This document shows, in pieces, positions 24,424 through 34,037 of a DNA stretch of 35,593 bases. The translations under genes were made by a program, and so were the position numbers. The notes beneath the pieces were generated by a model. The model worked only from the letters and a program-made list of their open reading frames with translations, had not been told where the DNA came from and searched no databases. The stretch's first letter is position 1. Every line of letters begins with the position of its first letter. Source of the DNA: Porphyromonas sp. (GTDB lineage: Bacteria > Bacteroidota > Bacteroidia > Bacteroidales > Porphyromonadaceae); contig JAUNLH010000016.1 of the NCBI GenBank assembly GCA_030532365.1, forward strand, positions 1 to 35,593, given 5' to 3'.

Positions 24424-24529
24424 CCATTCTCACCTCCATCGCTATCCGCATCACGACAGTATCCTACTCCTGCTTCTCTCTTATCAATGATACCATGCTC
24501 TCATCTCCCGATTGGATGATATCTTGTAT

Positions 24530-24571
24530 AAAAAGAGAGCCACGGCGGGTCTACACCCACCGTGGCTCTCT
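24530..24571 (-). terminator. Intrinsic terminator of dnaK
   Basis: A 12-bp stem AGAGAGCCACGG (24534-24545) / CCGTGGCTCTCT (24560-24571), extended by GGGT/ACCC inside. On the minus strand it is followed by CTTTTTATAC. It lies 20 bp past the dnaK stop. Confidence 0.9.
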
Positions 24572-24590
24572 AATCTGTATAAATATCTGA

Positions 24591-26504
24591 TTACTTCACT
24601 TCTTCGAAGTCTGCATCGGTGACGTCTTCTGCATCTGAGTTGTCATTGCCGGCAGATGAAGATTGGTCATTACCCGCTGCACCACCTGCCTGTGCGTCAG
24701 GGCCAGCTTGGCTGTACATCTGCTCGGACATCGCCTGTGCTATCTTATTGAGCTCTGCAAGAGCGGTCTCGATAGCTGGTACATCCTGCGCCTTGTGTGC
24801 CTCTTTCAGCTTAGCGAGAGCAGACTCTAGCTCACTCTTCTTATCAGCTGGGATCTTGTCGCCAAGCTCGTTGAGCTGCTTCTCAGTCTGGAAGATCACA
24901 CTATCAGCTTCGTTGATCTTATCAACCCGCTCGCGCTCCTTAGCATCTGACTCCGCATTTGCTGCAGCCTCGGCCTTCATGCGCTCGATCTCAGCGTCGG
25001 TAAGACCGGTAGATGCCTCTATCCTAATCTTCTGCTCCTTGCCGGTACCCTTGTCTTTTGCAGATACATTCACGATACCATTGGCATCGATGTCAAAGGT
25101 CACCTCGATCTGAGGTATGCCTCGTGCTGCGGGTGGTATCCCGTCGAGGTTAAACTTACCTAGTGACTTATTGTCCTTAGCCATCGGACGCTCACCCTGC
25201 AGCACGTGGATCTCAACAGAGGGCTGATTGTCAGCCGCAGTGGTGAAGGTCTGAGACTTCATCGTAGGTATGGTGGTATTTGCATCAATCAGCTTGGTCA
25301 TCACACCACCCATAGTCTCGATACCGAGTGATAGAGGAGTCACGTCTAGTAGTAAGACATCCTTGACGTCGCCACTGAGTACACCGCCTTGTATGGCAGC
25401 ACCTAGAGCTACAACCTCATCGGGATTCACGCCCTTAGATGGTTGCTTGCCAAAGAGCTCTGCAACCTTCTCCTGTACTGCTGGGATACGAGTAGAACCA
25501 CCTACTAGTATCACCTCATCGATCTCGCTTGCCTTGAGGCCAGCATCCTTAAGAGCCTGATTGACAGGTGCGATACAAGCGTTGATGTACTTGTCTGATA
25601 GCTGCTCAAACTTTGCACGTGATAGAGTCTTCACCAAGTGCTTGGGCACTCCGTCTACGGGCATGATGTAAGGTAGGTTGATCTCTGTGGATGTAGCAGT
25701 CGAAAGTTCAATCTTTGCCTTCTCAGCTGCCTCCTTAAGACGCTGTAGCGCCATTGGATCCTTGCGAAGGTCTAGACCCTCATCTTTCATGAACTCCTCT
25801 GATAGCCAGTCGATAATGACGTGGTCAAAGTCGTCACCGCCGAGGTGAGTATCACCATTGGTACTTAGTACCTCAAATACGCCATCACCCAGCTCCAGGA
25901 TAGAGATATCGAATGTGCCACCACCGAGGTCAAATACTGCGATCTTCATGTCCTTGTGGCTCTTATCCAAGCCATAGGCTAGAGCTGCAGCAGTAGGCTC
26001 GTTGACGATACGCTGTACCTTCAGACCTGCGATTTCGCCTGCCTCCTTGGTAGCCTGTCTCTGAGCATCACTGAAGTATGCAGGTACTGTGATTACTGCG
26101 TCTGTGACAGAGGCACCCAGATAGTCTTCTGCAGTCTGCTTCATCTTCTGCAAGATCATTGCAGAGATCTCTTGTGGCGAGTAGAGCCTGCCCTCGATGT
26201 CCACACGAGGGGTATCGTTATCACCCTTTACTAGCTTATATGGTAGGCGAGCGGCCTCGTCGGCAATCTTACTATAGCGCTCACCCATAAATCTCTTAAT
26301 TGAGTATACAGTGTGCTCTGGGTTAGTGATCGCTTGGCGCTTAGCCGGATCTCCGACCCTTCTCTCATTTCCCTCCATGAAGGCGACCACGCTTGGCGTA
26401 GTCCTCTTCCCTTCGTTGTTGGTAATAACTACTGGCTGGCCGCTCTCTAGGACAGCGACACAAGAGTTAGTTGTTCCCAAGTCTATTCCAATAATCTTTC
26501 CCAT
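24591..26504 (-). CDS. dnaK: Hsp70 chaperone
   Basis: ATP-driven cytosolic chaperone that binds unfolded polypeptides with DnaJ and GrpE. 637 residues from ATG 26504 ([19 protein letters not shown], the canonical start, preceded by AGAGAGA). Signatures in order: IDLGTTNS near residue 7, [12 protein letters not shown] at about 195, [13 protein letters not shown] at about 335. The substrate-binding domain follows, and the tail ends in an acidic [14 protein letters not shown] typical of bacterial DnaK. The frame extends to 26567, but those residues are not part of the family. It is monocistronic here: grpE and dnaJ are not adjacent. No CIRCE element was seen upstream. Confidence 0.97.
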   Translation of the reverse strand: MGKIIGIDLGTTNSCVAVLESGQPVVITNNEGKRTTPSVVAFMEGNERRVGDPAKRQAITNPEHTVYSIKRFMGERYSKIADEAARLPYKLVKGDNDTPRVDIEGRLYSPQEISAMILQKMKQTAEDYLGASVTDAVITVPAYFSDAQRQATKEAGEIAGLKVQRIVNEPTAAALAYGLDKSHKDMKIAVFDLGGGTFDISILELGDGVFEVLSTNGDTHLGGDDFDHVIIDWLSEEFMKDEGLDLRKDPMALQRLKEAAEKAKIELSTATSTEINLPYIMPVDGVPKHLVKTLSRAKFEQLSDKYINACIAPVNQALKDAGLKASEIDEVILVGGSTRIPAVQEKVAELFGKQPSKGVNPDEVVALGAAIQGGVLSGDVKDVLLLDVTPLSLGIETMGGVMTKLIDANTTIPTMKSQTFTTAADNQPSVEIHVLQGERPMAKDNKSLGKFNLDGIPPAARGIPQIEVTFDIDANGIVNVSAKDKGTGKEQKIRIEASTGLTDAEIERMKAEAAANAESDAKERERVDKINEADSVIFQTEKQLNELGDKIPADKKSELESALAKLKEAHKAQDVPAIETALAELNKIAQAMSEQMYSQAGPDAQAGGAAGNDQSSSAGNDNSDAEDVTDADFEEVK

Positions 26505-26543
26505 GTTCTCTCTATTATCTATTGTTTGTTCGTTATTATTCTT

Positions 26544-26572
26544 CAACAATAGAGGTGCAAATGGCATGCCAA
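26544..26572 (-). promoter_or_regulatory. Possible promoter of dnaK
   Basis: On the minus strand TTG (26572-26570), an 18-bp spacer and TATTGTTG (26551-26544) give one mismatch to TAnnTTTG. The distance to the ATG is 39 bp, like the other promoters in the window. Confidence 0.35.
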
Positions 26573-26643
26573 CCTGCTTGTACTATATGACAATATAGGA
26601 TACAGGCAAGTTTTATCTGTCACTTTTGTATTATCAGGCAGTG

Positions 26644-28107
26644 TCAGGGAGCTGGATTGGTGGCGTCGAGCCTTAGGAGGACTGCTATGAGTATGGTGAA
26701 GCTCAGTAATGACGAGCCTCCGTAGCTAAGAAAGGGTAGGGGGATACCAATGACTGGGACTAAGCCTATTACCATGCCGATATTGACTACCAGGTGGAAG
26801 AATAGGATGCAGGCAACGGAGTAGCCATACACCTGTGCATATATATCTGTTTGGCGTTCTGCGACGTGGATTAGCCTAAGGAATAGGGTTAGGTATAGTG
26901 CAAGTAGGACAAGGGAGCCAAGGAAGCCGAAGTCCTCAGCAAGGGTACAGAAGATGAAGTCTGTCTCTTGCTCTGGCACGTAGCTTAGCTTGGTCTGTGT
27001 CCCCTTCATGTATCCGTTGCCAGTCAGACCTCCTGAGCCTATTGCTATCAGGCTCTGGCGAACATTGTACCCAGCACCAGAGGGGTCATCCTCCATACCA
27101 AGTGAAACTAAGATGCGGACTTGCTGGTGTGGCTGGAGCACCTCTTGAAAGAAGTACTCAACACCGTAGAAGAATATGATTCCCAGGATCCCAGCTAGGG
27201 CTATGAAGAGGTAGTTTTTCTTTCTTCTTATAACGCTTAATGATGCAAGCACCAGCATGAATAGTCCGAGGGATATGAGTGCTGCCCTGGAGTAATTGAC
27301 CTCCTTGAATAGTGATATAATCCAGTATATCAAGAATGTAGCCGGTATGATGACGAGTCCGGGTATCCTAGAGGCTGGTCGCCGGTGCTGGTCGTAGCCC
27401 ACTTCTGTGCTAATGAGTAGTGATAGGTATATGAGTAGAAAGGCGATTAAATCATCGGCCGCCGTTGCTCCCCAGTAAACCCCTGAGTAGCGGATGGTTA
27501 GGATGAATAAGATGACTAGGAAGATCCCGAGTAGTGGCACCGTGGCTGAGAGCCCATGGCGGTAGAGTACCAATATGAAGCTGAGATAGACTAAAGCGCT
27601 CCCCGTCTCAGACTGTAGCACTATGATCACTAGTGGCACGAGGAAGATCAAGAAGCTCACAAGCAGATCGGAGGTCTTCTTGATATTAAACTCGTAGCGC
27701 GAGATCCACCATGATAGCATCATTGTGGTGGTAACCTTGGAAAATTCAGCTGGTTGTATGCGTATGCTATTTGTGATCACTAACCAAGAGTGCGACCCTT
27801 TGATGTTGGGTGCCAAGAATATAGTTGCGATCAATAGCACCACCATGCTGACATACAATAGCACCGAACTTCGGATTATGAAATGCCTGTCTATGAGTAG
27901 GATGAGGAACCCAATTGACAGGGATATGGCAAGCCAAATCAGCTGTGAGGTGATGCGCCCACCTGCAAAGAACCCGGATGTCTCCCCCATGTCATAACTG
28001 ACTGAATTGATGCTTAGTAGCCCTACGAATACTAACGCAAAGTAAAGCAAGAGCGTAGTGATGTCAATTCTTTGAGCGGATGATTCGTGATTTTTGGTGA
28101 AGTCCAT
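26644..28107 (-). CDS. rodA: Rod-shape SEDS peptidoglycan glycosyltransferase
   Basis: A polytopic inner-membrane protein of 487 residues that polymerises lipid II into glycan strands during side-wall elongation, together with PBP2. The SEDS signature is clear in the C-terminal half: QSLIAIGSGGLTGNGYMKG, then YVPEQETDFIFCTLAEDFGFLG with the conserved acidic and polar residues, and IPLPFLSYGGSSLLS before the last helix. The protein is longer than E. coli RodA (370 aa); the extra length is a hydrophobic middle segment (about 210-310), a pattern I believe is common in Bacteroidetes. It is the last gene of the mre run, 29 bp after mrdA. Confidence 0.94.
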   Translation of the reverse strand: MDFTKNHESSAQRIDITTLLLYFALVFVGLLSINSVSYDMGETSGFFAGGRITSQLIWLAISLSIGFLILLIDRHFIIRSSVLLYVSMVVLLIATIFLAPNIKGSHSWLVITNSIRIQPAEFSKVTTTMMLSWWISRYEFNIKKTSDLLVSFLIFLVPLVIIVLQSETGSALVYLSFILVLYRHGLSATVPLLGIFLVILFILTIRYSGVYWGATAADDLIAFLLIYLSLLISTEVGYDQHRRPASRIPGLVIIPATFLIYWIISLFKEVNYSRAALISLGLFMLVLASLSVIRRKKNYLFIALAGILGIIFFYGVEYFFQEVLQPHQQVRILVSLGMEDDPSGAGYNVRQSLIAIGSGGLTGNGYMKGTQTKLSYVPEQETDFIFCTLAEDFGFLGSLVLLALYLTLFLRLIHVAERQTDIYAQVYGYSVACILFFHLVVNIGMVIGLVPVIGIPLPFLSYGGSSLLSFTILIAVLLRLDATNPAP

Positions 28108-28136
28108 TTTGCTCGTATGATGGTAAGTGATGGAGA

Positions 28137-29981
28137 CTACAGTAGCTTAGTGGCCAGCATTGCGCTTTCGTACTGTTCTGTCTCTTCTGTGATGATTCCG
28201 TCATTGAGGTAGTACTCCAGCAATATGCGCCCTATAGGCAGAGCGTATGTAGCACCGAAACCAGCGTTCTCCACAATCACAGCAATAGCTATTTTCGGAT
28301 CATCCTGTGGTGCGTAGGCGATAAAGAGGGAGTGGTCTTTGCCATGGACATTCTCAGAAGTGCCAGTTTTGGCACAGACAGCATATCCTGGCAGGTTTGC
28401 TCTGCGACAGGTGCCACTTGTCACAGCCATCCGCATACCTGCATCGATTTCATCAAAGTGCTTCGATGCAATTCCTGTCTGGTGGTATCGAATATTGAGA
28501 GAGTCCGTAGGAAGGTCTGAGATCTTCCTAACGACGTGAGGTGTGTAGTAACTCCCGCGGTTGGCAACTGTGGCTGCGAAGTTGGCGATTTGCAGAGGAG
28601 TGGCTAGTATCTCTCCCTGTCCGATTGATATTGAGATGATGGTTGATGAGCTCCACCTTCCCTCTCCGTATATTTTGTTATACACCTCAGTGTTAGGAAT
28701 ATAGCCACGGCTCTCGCTAGGGAGGTCTATGCCTAGTCTGTATCCAAAGCCAAGGTCGACGATGTGATCTTTCCACACTTCAAAGGCTGAGCCTGCACTT
28801 TGGTAGAGCGAGCGATCGTCCAACAGAGCACGCAACCCCCAGCAAAAGTAGGCATTACAAGAGGTAGCAAGAGCAGGCGCAAGCGATACTGGGCTTGGGT
28901 GACCATGGCATCTAGGGCGATTACCCAGTGGAGGATAGCCGAAGTGACATGGGAACGACTGCTGCCCATTGATGGCACCCTCTTGTAGGAAAACAGCAGC
29001 TTGGACGGGCTTAAATGTGGAACCGGGAGGATACGTGCCCATAACTGCTCTATTGAAGAGAGGCTTATGAGGGTCTTGCTCTAGCCTCTTGTAGTTCTCT
29101 CCTCGTTTCCTACCATTGAGTAGCTCAGGGTCGAAGCTCGGTGAAGATACCATGGCTCTGACTTCGCCTGTCTTGGGCTTAATCATTACGACAGAGCCAC
29201 GCTTGCCCTGCATGAGCTGCTCTGCATAGGTCTGTAGGTCTATGTCTATCGAGAGCTCAAGATCGTGTCCCGATTGCAGATCCTCGTCTTTCTCTCCCGA
29301 GAGATATTGACCTTTGATACGACCGTGTGCGTCTCTGAGCAGGACCGAGTTCCCTTTCTCTCCTCTCAGAAAACGTTCGTAGCTTCGTTCGATACCCGTC
29401 TTGCCGATATGGTCTCTCGGCACATAGTAACTATCCCCATCAATGTCTTCCTGACTTACCTCGGCTACGTATCCTAGCAGGAGTGCACCTGAGGGATAGT
29501 TGTAGTCACGAGTGGTGTAGTGCTCCACATAAAAGCCTGGATACTTGTATAGGAGCTCCTCGAAAGCTGAGGCTTCCTCTGGTGTCACCTGAGATATAAG
29601 TTGCTGAAGCGTGTATGGCGAGTAGCCTTTGTTGAGGTTCCGGTCTTTTATCTTCTCTAGTCTTTCTCTTAGATACTCTGGCTCTATACCAAAGATATTG
29701 CAGAACTCCAGAGTATCAAATGGCTGCATCTCACGTGTGATGATCTGTACATTCGCCGTAGCTTGGTTGTACACCACAAGTCGCCCCTTGCAGTCATAGA
29801 TCATACCACGTGCTGGGTAGAGGGTCTTGTTGAAGAAAGCTATATCTGATGCGGCTGCTTTATACTCGGGGGAGAGCACTTGTATGTAAAAAAGGCGTAC
29901 TAAGTATACAACCACCACAAGTATCATGATGAAACTGAGGTAGGCCTGTCTATAGGAGTATCTATTTTTATTCTTACGCAT
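28137..29981 (-). CDS. mrdA: Penicillin-binding protein 2 (elongation transpeptidase)
   Basis: A class B PBP anchored in the inner membrane that cross-links side-wall peptidoglycan as the partner of RodA. 614 residues with one N-terminal membrane helix (about 14-34) and a pedestal domain with YPARGMIYDCKGRLV (55-69). The transpeptidase motifs are all intact: S321-T-F-K324 (SxxK), S374-C-N (SxN) and K538-T-G. Residues in SIGQGEILATPLQ and HSLFIAYAPQDDPKIAIAV complete the fold. The ATG lies 6 bp after the mreD stop. It is the beta-lactam target of the elongasome. Confidence 0.96.
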   Translation of the reverse strand: MRKNKNRYSYRQAYLSFIMILVVVVYLVRLFYIQVLSPEYKAAASDIAFFNKTLYPARGMIYDCKGRLVVYNQATANVQIITREMQPFDTLEFCNIFGIEPEYLRERLEKIKDRNLNKGYSPYTLQQLISQVTPEEASAFEELLYKYPGFYVEHYTTRDYNYPSGALLLGYVAEVSQEDIDGDSYYVPRDHIGKTGIERSYERFLRGEKGNSVLLRDAHGRIKGQYLSGEKDEDLQSGHDLELSIDIDLQTYAEQLMQGKRGSVVMIKPKTGEVRAMVSSPSFDPELLNGRKRGENYKRLEQDPHKPLFNRAVMGTYPPGSTFKPVQAAVFLQEGAINGQQSFPCHFGYPPLGNRPRCHGHPSPVSLAPALATSCNAYFCWGLRALLDDRSLYQSAGSAFEVWKDHIVDLGFGYRLGIDLPSESRGYIPNTEVYNKIYGEGRWSSSTIISISIGQGEILATPLQIANFAATVANRGSYYTPHVVRKISDLPTDSLNIRYHQTGIASKHFDEIDAGMRMAVTSGTCRRANLPGYAVCAKTGTSENVHGKDHSLFIAYAPQDDPKIAIAVIVENAGFGATYALPIGRILLEYYLNDGIITEETEQYESAMLATKLL

Positions 29982-29987
29982 TACCTT

Positions 29988-30512
29988 TTACGGCTTTTTA
30001 CGACTGGCTCCGATCGAGTCGAATATCAGAAAGGTAACCAGTGTAACTGACGTTGACCCCAGTATGTAGGGTAGGGTGTTGACGAATAGCTTTGTCGAGA
30101 AGGATTCTAGCAGAAAGAGAACGGAAGTGTGCGTAATAACGCAAAGGGAGAGATAGAGGATATACAGCCAGACCTTGTGGGTAGTAAACGAAGGGCTATC
30201 CAACTCAGTAAGCTCCGTGTACGATTCTTCACTGATGGAGAGGTGGAGTATGGGATTACGCAAGTACCCAATCAGCGTAAAAGCAGCAAAGTTAAGACCT
30301 GGAGTATTCATGAACATATCAACCAATAGCCCTATAACTGCGGCAAGCAAGATCATCATCCAACGGTCCAATTTAATGGGTAGCTTCAACAATGGATAAC
30401 TATAGAGAATGGGGATCAAGTAGCTGAAAATCCGAACGTTGTTGAAGAGAGCCACCTGCAACAGTATCAATAAGATACTTTGAAGCACAAAACGAATATA
30501 TACCTTTTGCAT
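29988..30512 (-). CDS. mreD: Rod shape-determining protein MreD
   Basis: A small polytopic membrane protein (174 residues, about five hydrophobic helices) that links MreB and MreC to the PBP2-RodA synthase. Sequence conservation in MreD is weak. The call rests on topology, length, the GLLVDMFMNTPGLNFAAFTLIGYLR segment (Asp and Pro-Gly in the middle helix), and position between mreC and mrdA with 5- and 6-bp gaps. Confidence 0.9.
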   Translation of the reverse strand: MQKVYIRFVLQSILLILLQVALFNNVRIFSYLIPILYSYPLLKLPIKLDRWMMILLAAVIGLLVDMFMNTPGLNFAAFTLIGYLRNPILHLSISEESYTELTELDSPSFTTHKVWLYILYLSLCVITHTSVLFLLESFSTKLFVNTLPYILGSTSVTLVTFLIFDSIGASRKKP

Positions 30513-30517
30513 AACTC

Positions 30518-31372
30518 TTATCGCACTGAATGTGTGGCTTCTAGAGCATCTTGCTCCGACTGCTCATGGTTGCGTAATACGTACACATACTTAAGAGTGG
30601 AGAAGGTCGTTGCTAACTTCACTCTGACTGCGATGAAGCTATCATTGGATGATACTGCCTCCTCTGCTATAGTGCCCACAAATATGTGATCCGGAAAAAT
30701 CGAGGAGTAACCGCTAGTAAAGACAGAGTCCCCCTCCTGGTACTTTGCATGGCGAGGTAGATTTGTCAGTAGCGAATATTCGTGAGAGACACCATCCCAG
30801 TTGAGGGTCCCAACATGCTCACTGCCACCTACCATACAGCTTAGGTAGGACTTCTCATTGATCAGAGGTAAGACCAAGGCATACCTCTGACTGGTAGCTA
30901 CGACCACTCCAACTACTCCTTCAGAGCTCACCACTGCCATATCTGGTCTAATGCCCTCCTTCTCTCCAATATCTATCGTGATGGAGTTACTCTTGCTGAA
31001 GAGTGTATTACCGACCACTTTACTAGCCACGTAGTCATAAGGGAAGGCACGTGCTCCCTCTCCACCAGATAGCAGTTGCCATGAGAGGGTATCCACCTGC
31101 TGTCGTTGCAACTGGTATCTAAGAGTCTGAACTTCACGCTGTAATGAGGCATTGAGTTGGAGAAGCTGTATATTCTCCTCCGATAGCCCCTTGTAGGCGC
31201 TTATGGTGTGAGTTAGTTCGGTCACCTCTCCAGAGATACGGTTAGCAGTACTTAGGATCACACTCTTATTGTACCTATTCTGCGAAAAGAGCAAAACAAG
31301 AGCCACCACCTCTAGTGCTATGAACAAGAGGTGGTGAGACTGAGACTTGAGAAATGCTAACAGTCGCTCCAT
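30518..31372 (-). CDS. mreC: Rod shape-determining protein MreC
   Basis: An elongasome scaffold that spans the inner membrane once and forms periplasmic assemblies activating PBP2. In the 284 residues there is one N-terminal membrane helix (about 14-30) and a predicted coiled coil (about 45-95, including ENIQLLQLNASLQREVQTLRYQLQRQ). The beta-domain opens ASKVVGNTLFSKSNSITIDIGEKEGIRPDMAVVSSEGVVGVV, a strong MreC signature. The C-terminal 25 residues are polar. It sits 47 bp after mreB and 5 bp before mreD. Confidence 0.95.
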   Translation of the reverse strand: MERLLAFLKSQSHHLLFIALEVVALVLLFSQNRYNKSVILSTANRISGEVTELTHTISAYKGLSEENIQLLQLNASLQREVQTLRYQLQRQQVDTLSWQLLSGGEGARAFPYDYVASKVVGNTLFSKSNSITIDIGEKEGIRPDMAVVSSEGVVGVVVATSQRYALVLPLINEKSYLSCMVGGSEHVGTLNWDGVSHEYSLLTNLPRHAKYQEGDSVFTSGYSSIFPDHIFVGTIAEEAVSSNDSFIAVRVKLATTFSTLKYVYVLRNHEQSEQDALEATHSVR

Positions 31373-31419
31373 GTCTTACCTGAGTAACGGGGAAGTGATG
31401 CAACTATAAGCTACTCTTT

Positions 31420-32439
31420 TTACTTAAAGAGGAGAGCAAACTTTGATGTATTTTGTAGAGCTATGTATGTCCCCTTAGCTACCGCATATAACGGATCCTC
31501 CGCTACGATAAAAGGGATCTGAAACTTATCTGTCAGTCGCTTTGCCAATCCTCGCAATTGAGCTCCTCCACCTGCCAGATACACTCCATTGTTGTATATG
31601 TCAGCATAAAGCTCAGGCGCAGTATTGTCAAGGGCATTCCCTATAGCGGTCTCTATCTTTGTGATAGACTTCTCCAGACAGCTTGCGATCTCACGATAGT
31701 TAACTGATATAGCCTTAGGTAGGATGCTTGCAAGGTCTTGTCCGATCACTTGAAACTCCTCAGGCTCCTCATCCAGCTCAGAGAGTGCCGATCCAACGTT
31801 TTTCTTTATCTCCTCTGCGGTACGCTCACCTATGCGCACGCTGTGCTTCATCTTCATGTGGTCTACGATATCGTTGGTAAACTCATCGCCTGCCACTTTT
31901 ATAGACTTATTAGATACGATACCGCCCAGTGAGATGACTGCAATCTCTGTAGTACCACCACCTATGTCTACCACCATGTTGCCATTAGGCTCCATCACGT
32001 CAAGTCCGATACCTATTGCTGCTGCCATGGGCTCATGTATCAGGTACACTTCATTAGCTCCAGCTTTCTCTGCAGCGTCACGTACTGCACGTATCTCCAC
32101 GTCTGTGCTGCCAGACGGTACACAGACAACCACTTTGAGCGCTGATGGGAAGAGCCCTCTCTTAGGGTTGGTCATCTTTATCAGTCCCCTAATCATAAAT
32201 TCTGATGCCATCAGGTCTGCAACTACGCCATCACGGAGAGGTCGCACAGTAGTGAGGTCGTTGTTCTCTTTTTCAAAGCGACGGTAGGCTTCAGCACCTA
32301 CGCATTCTACTTTTTCAGTCTTTCTGTTGATTGTCACATAGCTGGGCTGGTCGACGATGATCTTCCCATCTTTGATGATGACAGTGTTGGCTGTCCCAAG
32401 GTCAATTGCCAGCTTTTGTGTAAAGGAAAATAATCCCAT
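31420..32439 (-). CDS. mreB: Rod shape-determining actin-like protein MreB
   Basis: A bacterial actin that polymerises into membrane-bound filaments and guides side-wall synthesis. 339 residues. Phosphate-1 loop LAIDLGTANTVI is at about 10-21 and phosphate-2 loop VDIGGGTTEIAVISLGGIV in the middle. The adenosine motif is GGGAQLRGL near the C-terminus. The N-terminal MGLFSFTQ provides the membrane-binding amphipathic residues. It is the first of the mre genes, 40 bp after purH. I found no promoter in that gap, so it may be read from upstream. Confidence 0.97.
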   Translation of the reverse strand: MGLFSFTQKLAIDLGTANTVIIKDGKIIVDQPSYVTINRKTEKVECVGAEAYRRFEKENNDLTTVRPLRDGVVADLMASEFMIRGLIKMTNPKRGLFPSALKVVVCVPSGSTDVEIRAVRDAAEKAGANEVYLIHEPMAAAIGIGLDVMEPNGNMVVDIGGGTTEIAVISLGGIVSNKSIKVAGDEFTNDIVDHMKMKHSVRIGERTAEEIKKNVGSALSELDEEPEEFQVIGQDLASILPKAISVNYREIASCLEKSITKIETAIGNALDNTAPELYADIYNNGVYLAGGGAQLRGLAKRLTDKFQIPFIVAEDPLYAVAKGTYIALQNTSKFALLFK

Positions 32440-32479
32440 TTTTAACCTTTATCTATCTGTCTTATATCTAATGTTCTAC

Positions 32480-34009
32480 TTAATGTCTGAAGTGTCTCAC
32501 TCCGGTGTGAACCATACTTATACCGTATGACTCTGCTAGCTCCGTGCTCTCATCATCTCTGATGGATCCACCCGGTTGTATGATACTGGTAATCCCCGCC
32601 TGGTGTGCTAGCTCCACACAGTCGGAGAAGGGGAAGAAGGCATCGGATGCCAGTGCTGCCCCCTCAAGTGAGAAGCCGAGCGTCTTCGCTTTCTCAATGG
32701 CTTGCTTCAGCGCATCTACTCTAGATGTCTGTCCATACCCAGCTCCTACCATCTGTCCACCCTTCACTAGGACTATGGCATTGCTCTTACAGTACTTTAC
32801 TGCTTTCATGCCAAAGAGTAGGTCGTCTGTTTGCTCCTCTGTGAGGGGCTTGCCGGATACCAGCTTCAGCTCTGCTGGCTCCTCTATCTTCGTGTCGCGG
32901 TCTTGGACTAGCATGCCCCCGACCACAGAGCGATAGGAGACACGCTCCTCATCGTGACCTGTGCGATCTTGGATGATGATCCTTTTCTGCTTCTGAGCAA
33001 ATATCTCCAGAGCTTCCGGAGTATAGCTGGGGGCGATCAGTACTTCAAAGAAGATTTCCCCGATCTTATTCGCTAGCTTCTCATCAACCCCTCTATTCAC
33101 CGCAATGATACCACCAAAAGCGGAAACCGGATCCGACTCGAAGGCACTTGTGTATGCTCCTAGGATGTCCGCACCAGTGGCAAGCCCGCAAGGGGTATTG
33201 TGTTTCATGATCGTAGCTGTAGGCTCTTCAAACTCCTCTATCAGATGTACAGCAGCGTCCAGGTCTAGTAGATTGTTGTAACTCAGCTCCTTACCCTGTA
33301 TCTGCTTAAATCTATCGTCGAATGCACTACCGTAGAATACCGCCTTTTGGTGGGGGTTCTCTCCGTATCTAAGTTCCTTAGCCCCATCTAGTTTCAGTAG
33401 GGTGTTGTCACTTGTGTCAGAGCAGAGATACTCGGCGATATGTCGGTCGTAGTTCTGACTGAGCATGAATGCCTCTCCTGCCATTACCTTACGCTGGTCA
33501 AGCGTTGTTGTGCCTGCCCCTTCATCCAGTAGCTGTATGAGCTTAGAGTAAAACCGTCTCGAAGGGATGACTAGGACGTCCTTGTAGTTCTTCGCTGCTG
33601 CACGAATCAGCGACACGCCACCCACGTCGATCTTCTCGATGATCTCCTCGTGCGTACCCCCATCTGCCAGAGTCTCCTCAAAGGGATAGAGGTCTACAAC
33701 CACTAGGTCTATCGGAGATATGCCATACATATCGCACTGTCTATCGTCCTCCTCATGTCCTCTTCGTGCTAGGATCCCCCCAAATACAGAGGGGTGCAGG
33801 GTCTTTACTCGCCCTCCTAGGATTGAGGGATAAGCTGTTAGATCCTCCACGCTGGTACAACTGATACCCAAACTCGAGATAAAGTCCTGTGTACCACCAG
33901 TAGAGATGATCTCTACACCCATAGCGTCGAGTTTCCTAACTATCTGCTCCAGCCCATCCTTGTTAAATACTGAAATGAGTGCCCTTCCAATCTTTCTCTT
34001 CTCTGACAT
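32480..34009 (-). CDS. purH: Bifunctional AICAR transformylase / IMP cyclohydrolase
   Basis: Performs the last two steps of IMP synthesis: formylation of AICAR with 10-formyl-tetrahydrofolate, then ring closure. 509 residues. An N-terminal MGS-like cyclohydrolase domain contains ISTGGTQDF and HPSVFGGILARR. The larger C-terminal transformylase domain has ELRYGENPHQKA and the catalytic KHNTPCG. SDAFFPFSDCVELAHQAG and the terminal GVRHFRH are characteristic. It begins 28 bp after sdaA and precedes mreB by 40 bp, a purH-mreB linkage I recall from Porphyromonas. Confidence 0.97.
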   Translation of the reverse strand: MSEKRKIGRALISVFNKDGLEQIVRKLDAMGVEIISTGGTQDFISSLGISCTSVEDLTAYPSILGGRVKTLHPSVFGGILARRGHEEDDRQCDMYGISPIDLVVVDLYPFEETLADGGTHEEIIEKIDVGGVSLIRAAAKNYKDVLVIPSRRFYSKLIQLLDEGAGTTTLDQRKVMAGEAFMLSQNYDRHIAEYLCSDTSDNTLLKLDGAKELRYGENPHQKAVFYGSAFDDRFKQIQGKELSYNNLLDLDAAVHLIEEFEEPTATIMKHNTPCGLATGADILGAYTSAFESDPVSAFGGIIAVNRGVDEKLANKIGEIFFEVLIAPSYTPEALEIFAQKQKRIIIQDRTGHDEERVSYRSVVGGMLVQDRDTKIEEPAELKLVSGKPLTEEQTDDLLFGMKAVKYCKSNAIVLVKGGQMVGAGYGQTSRVDALKQAIEKAKTLGFSLEGAALASDAFFPFSDCVELAHQAGITSIIQPGGSIRDDESTELAESYGISMVHTGVRHFRH

Positions 34010-34037
34010 GACAATTCTTATATATTATGCTTTACTA

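Larger units (their letters stand above)
24103..24590. other. Intergenic region panC / dnaK
   Basis: This 488-bp gap between two minus-strand genes holds the panC -7 element (24144-24151), an isolated dyad (24166-24184), one composite repeat (24287-24423) and the dnaK terminator (24530-24571). The other sequence shows nothing I can interpret. Confidence 0.7.

Noticed and set aside
24619..25113. Open reading frame of 164 codons on the plus strand within dnaK
   Set aside because: Antisense shadow of dnaK: Ser/Ala-rich low-complexity translation mirroring the Glu/Ala/Lys-rich DnaK C-terminus, no family resemblance. The other antisense frames inside nrdJ, mreB and purH are of the same kind.
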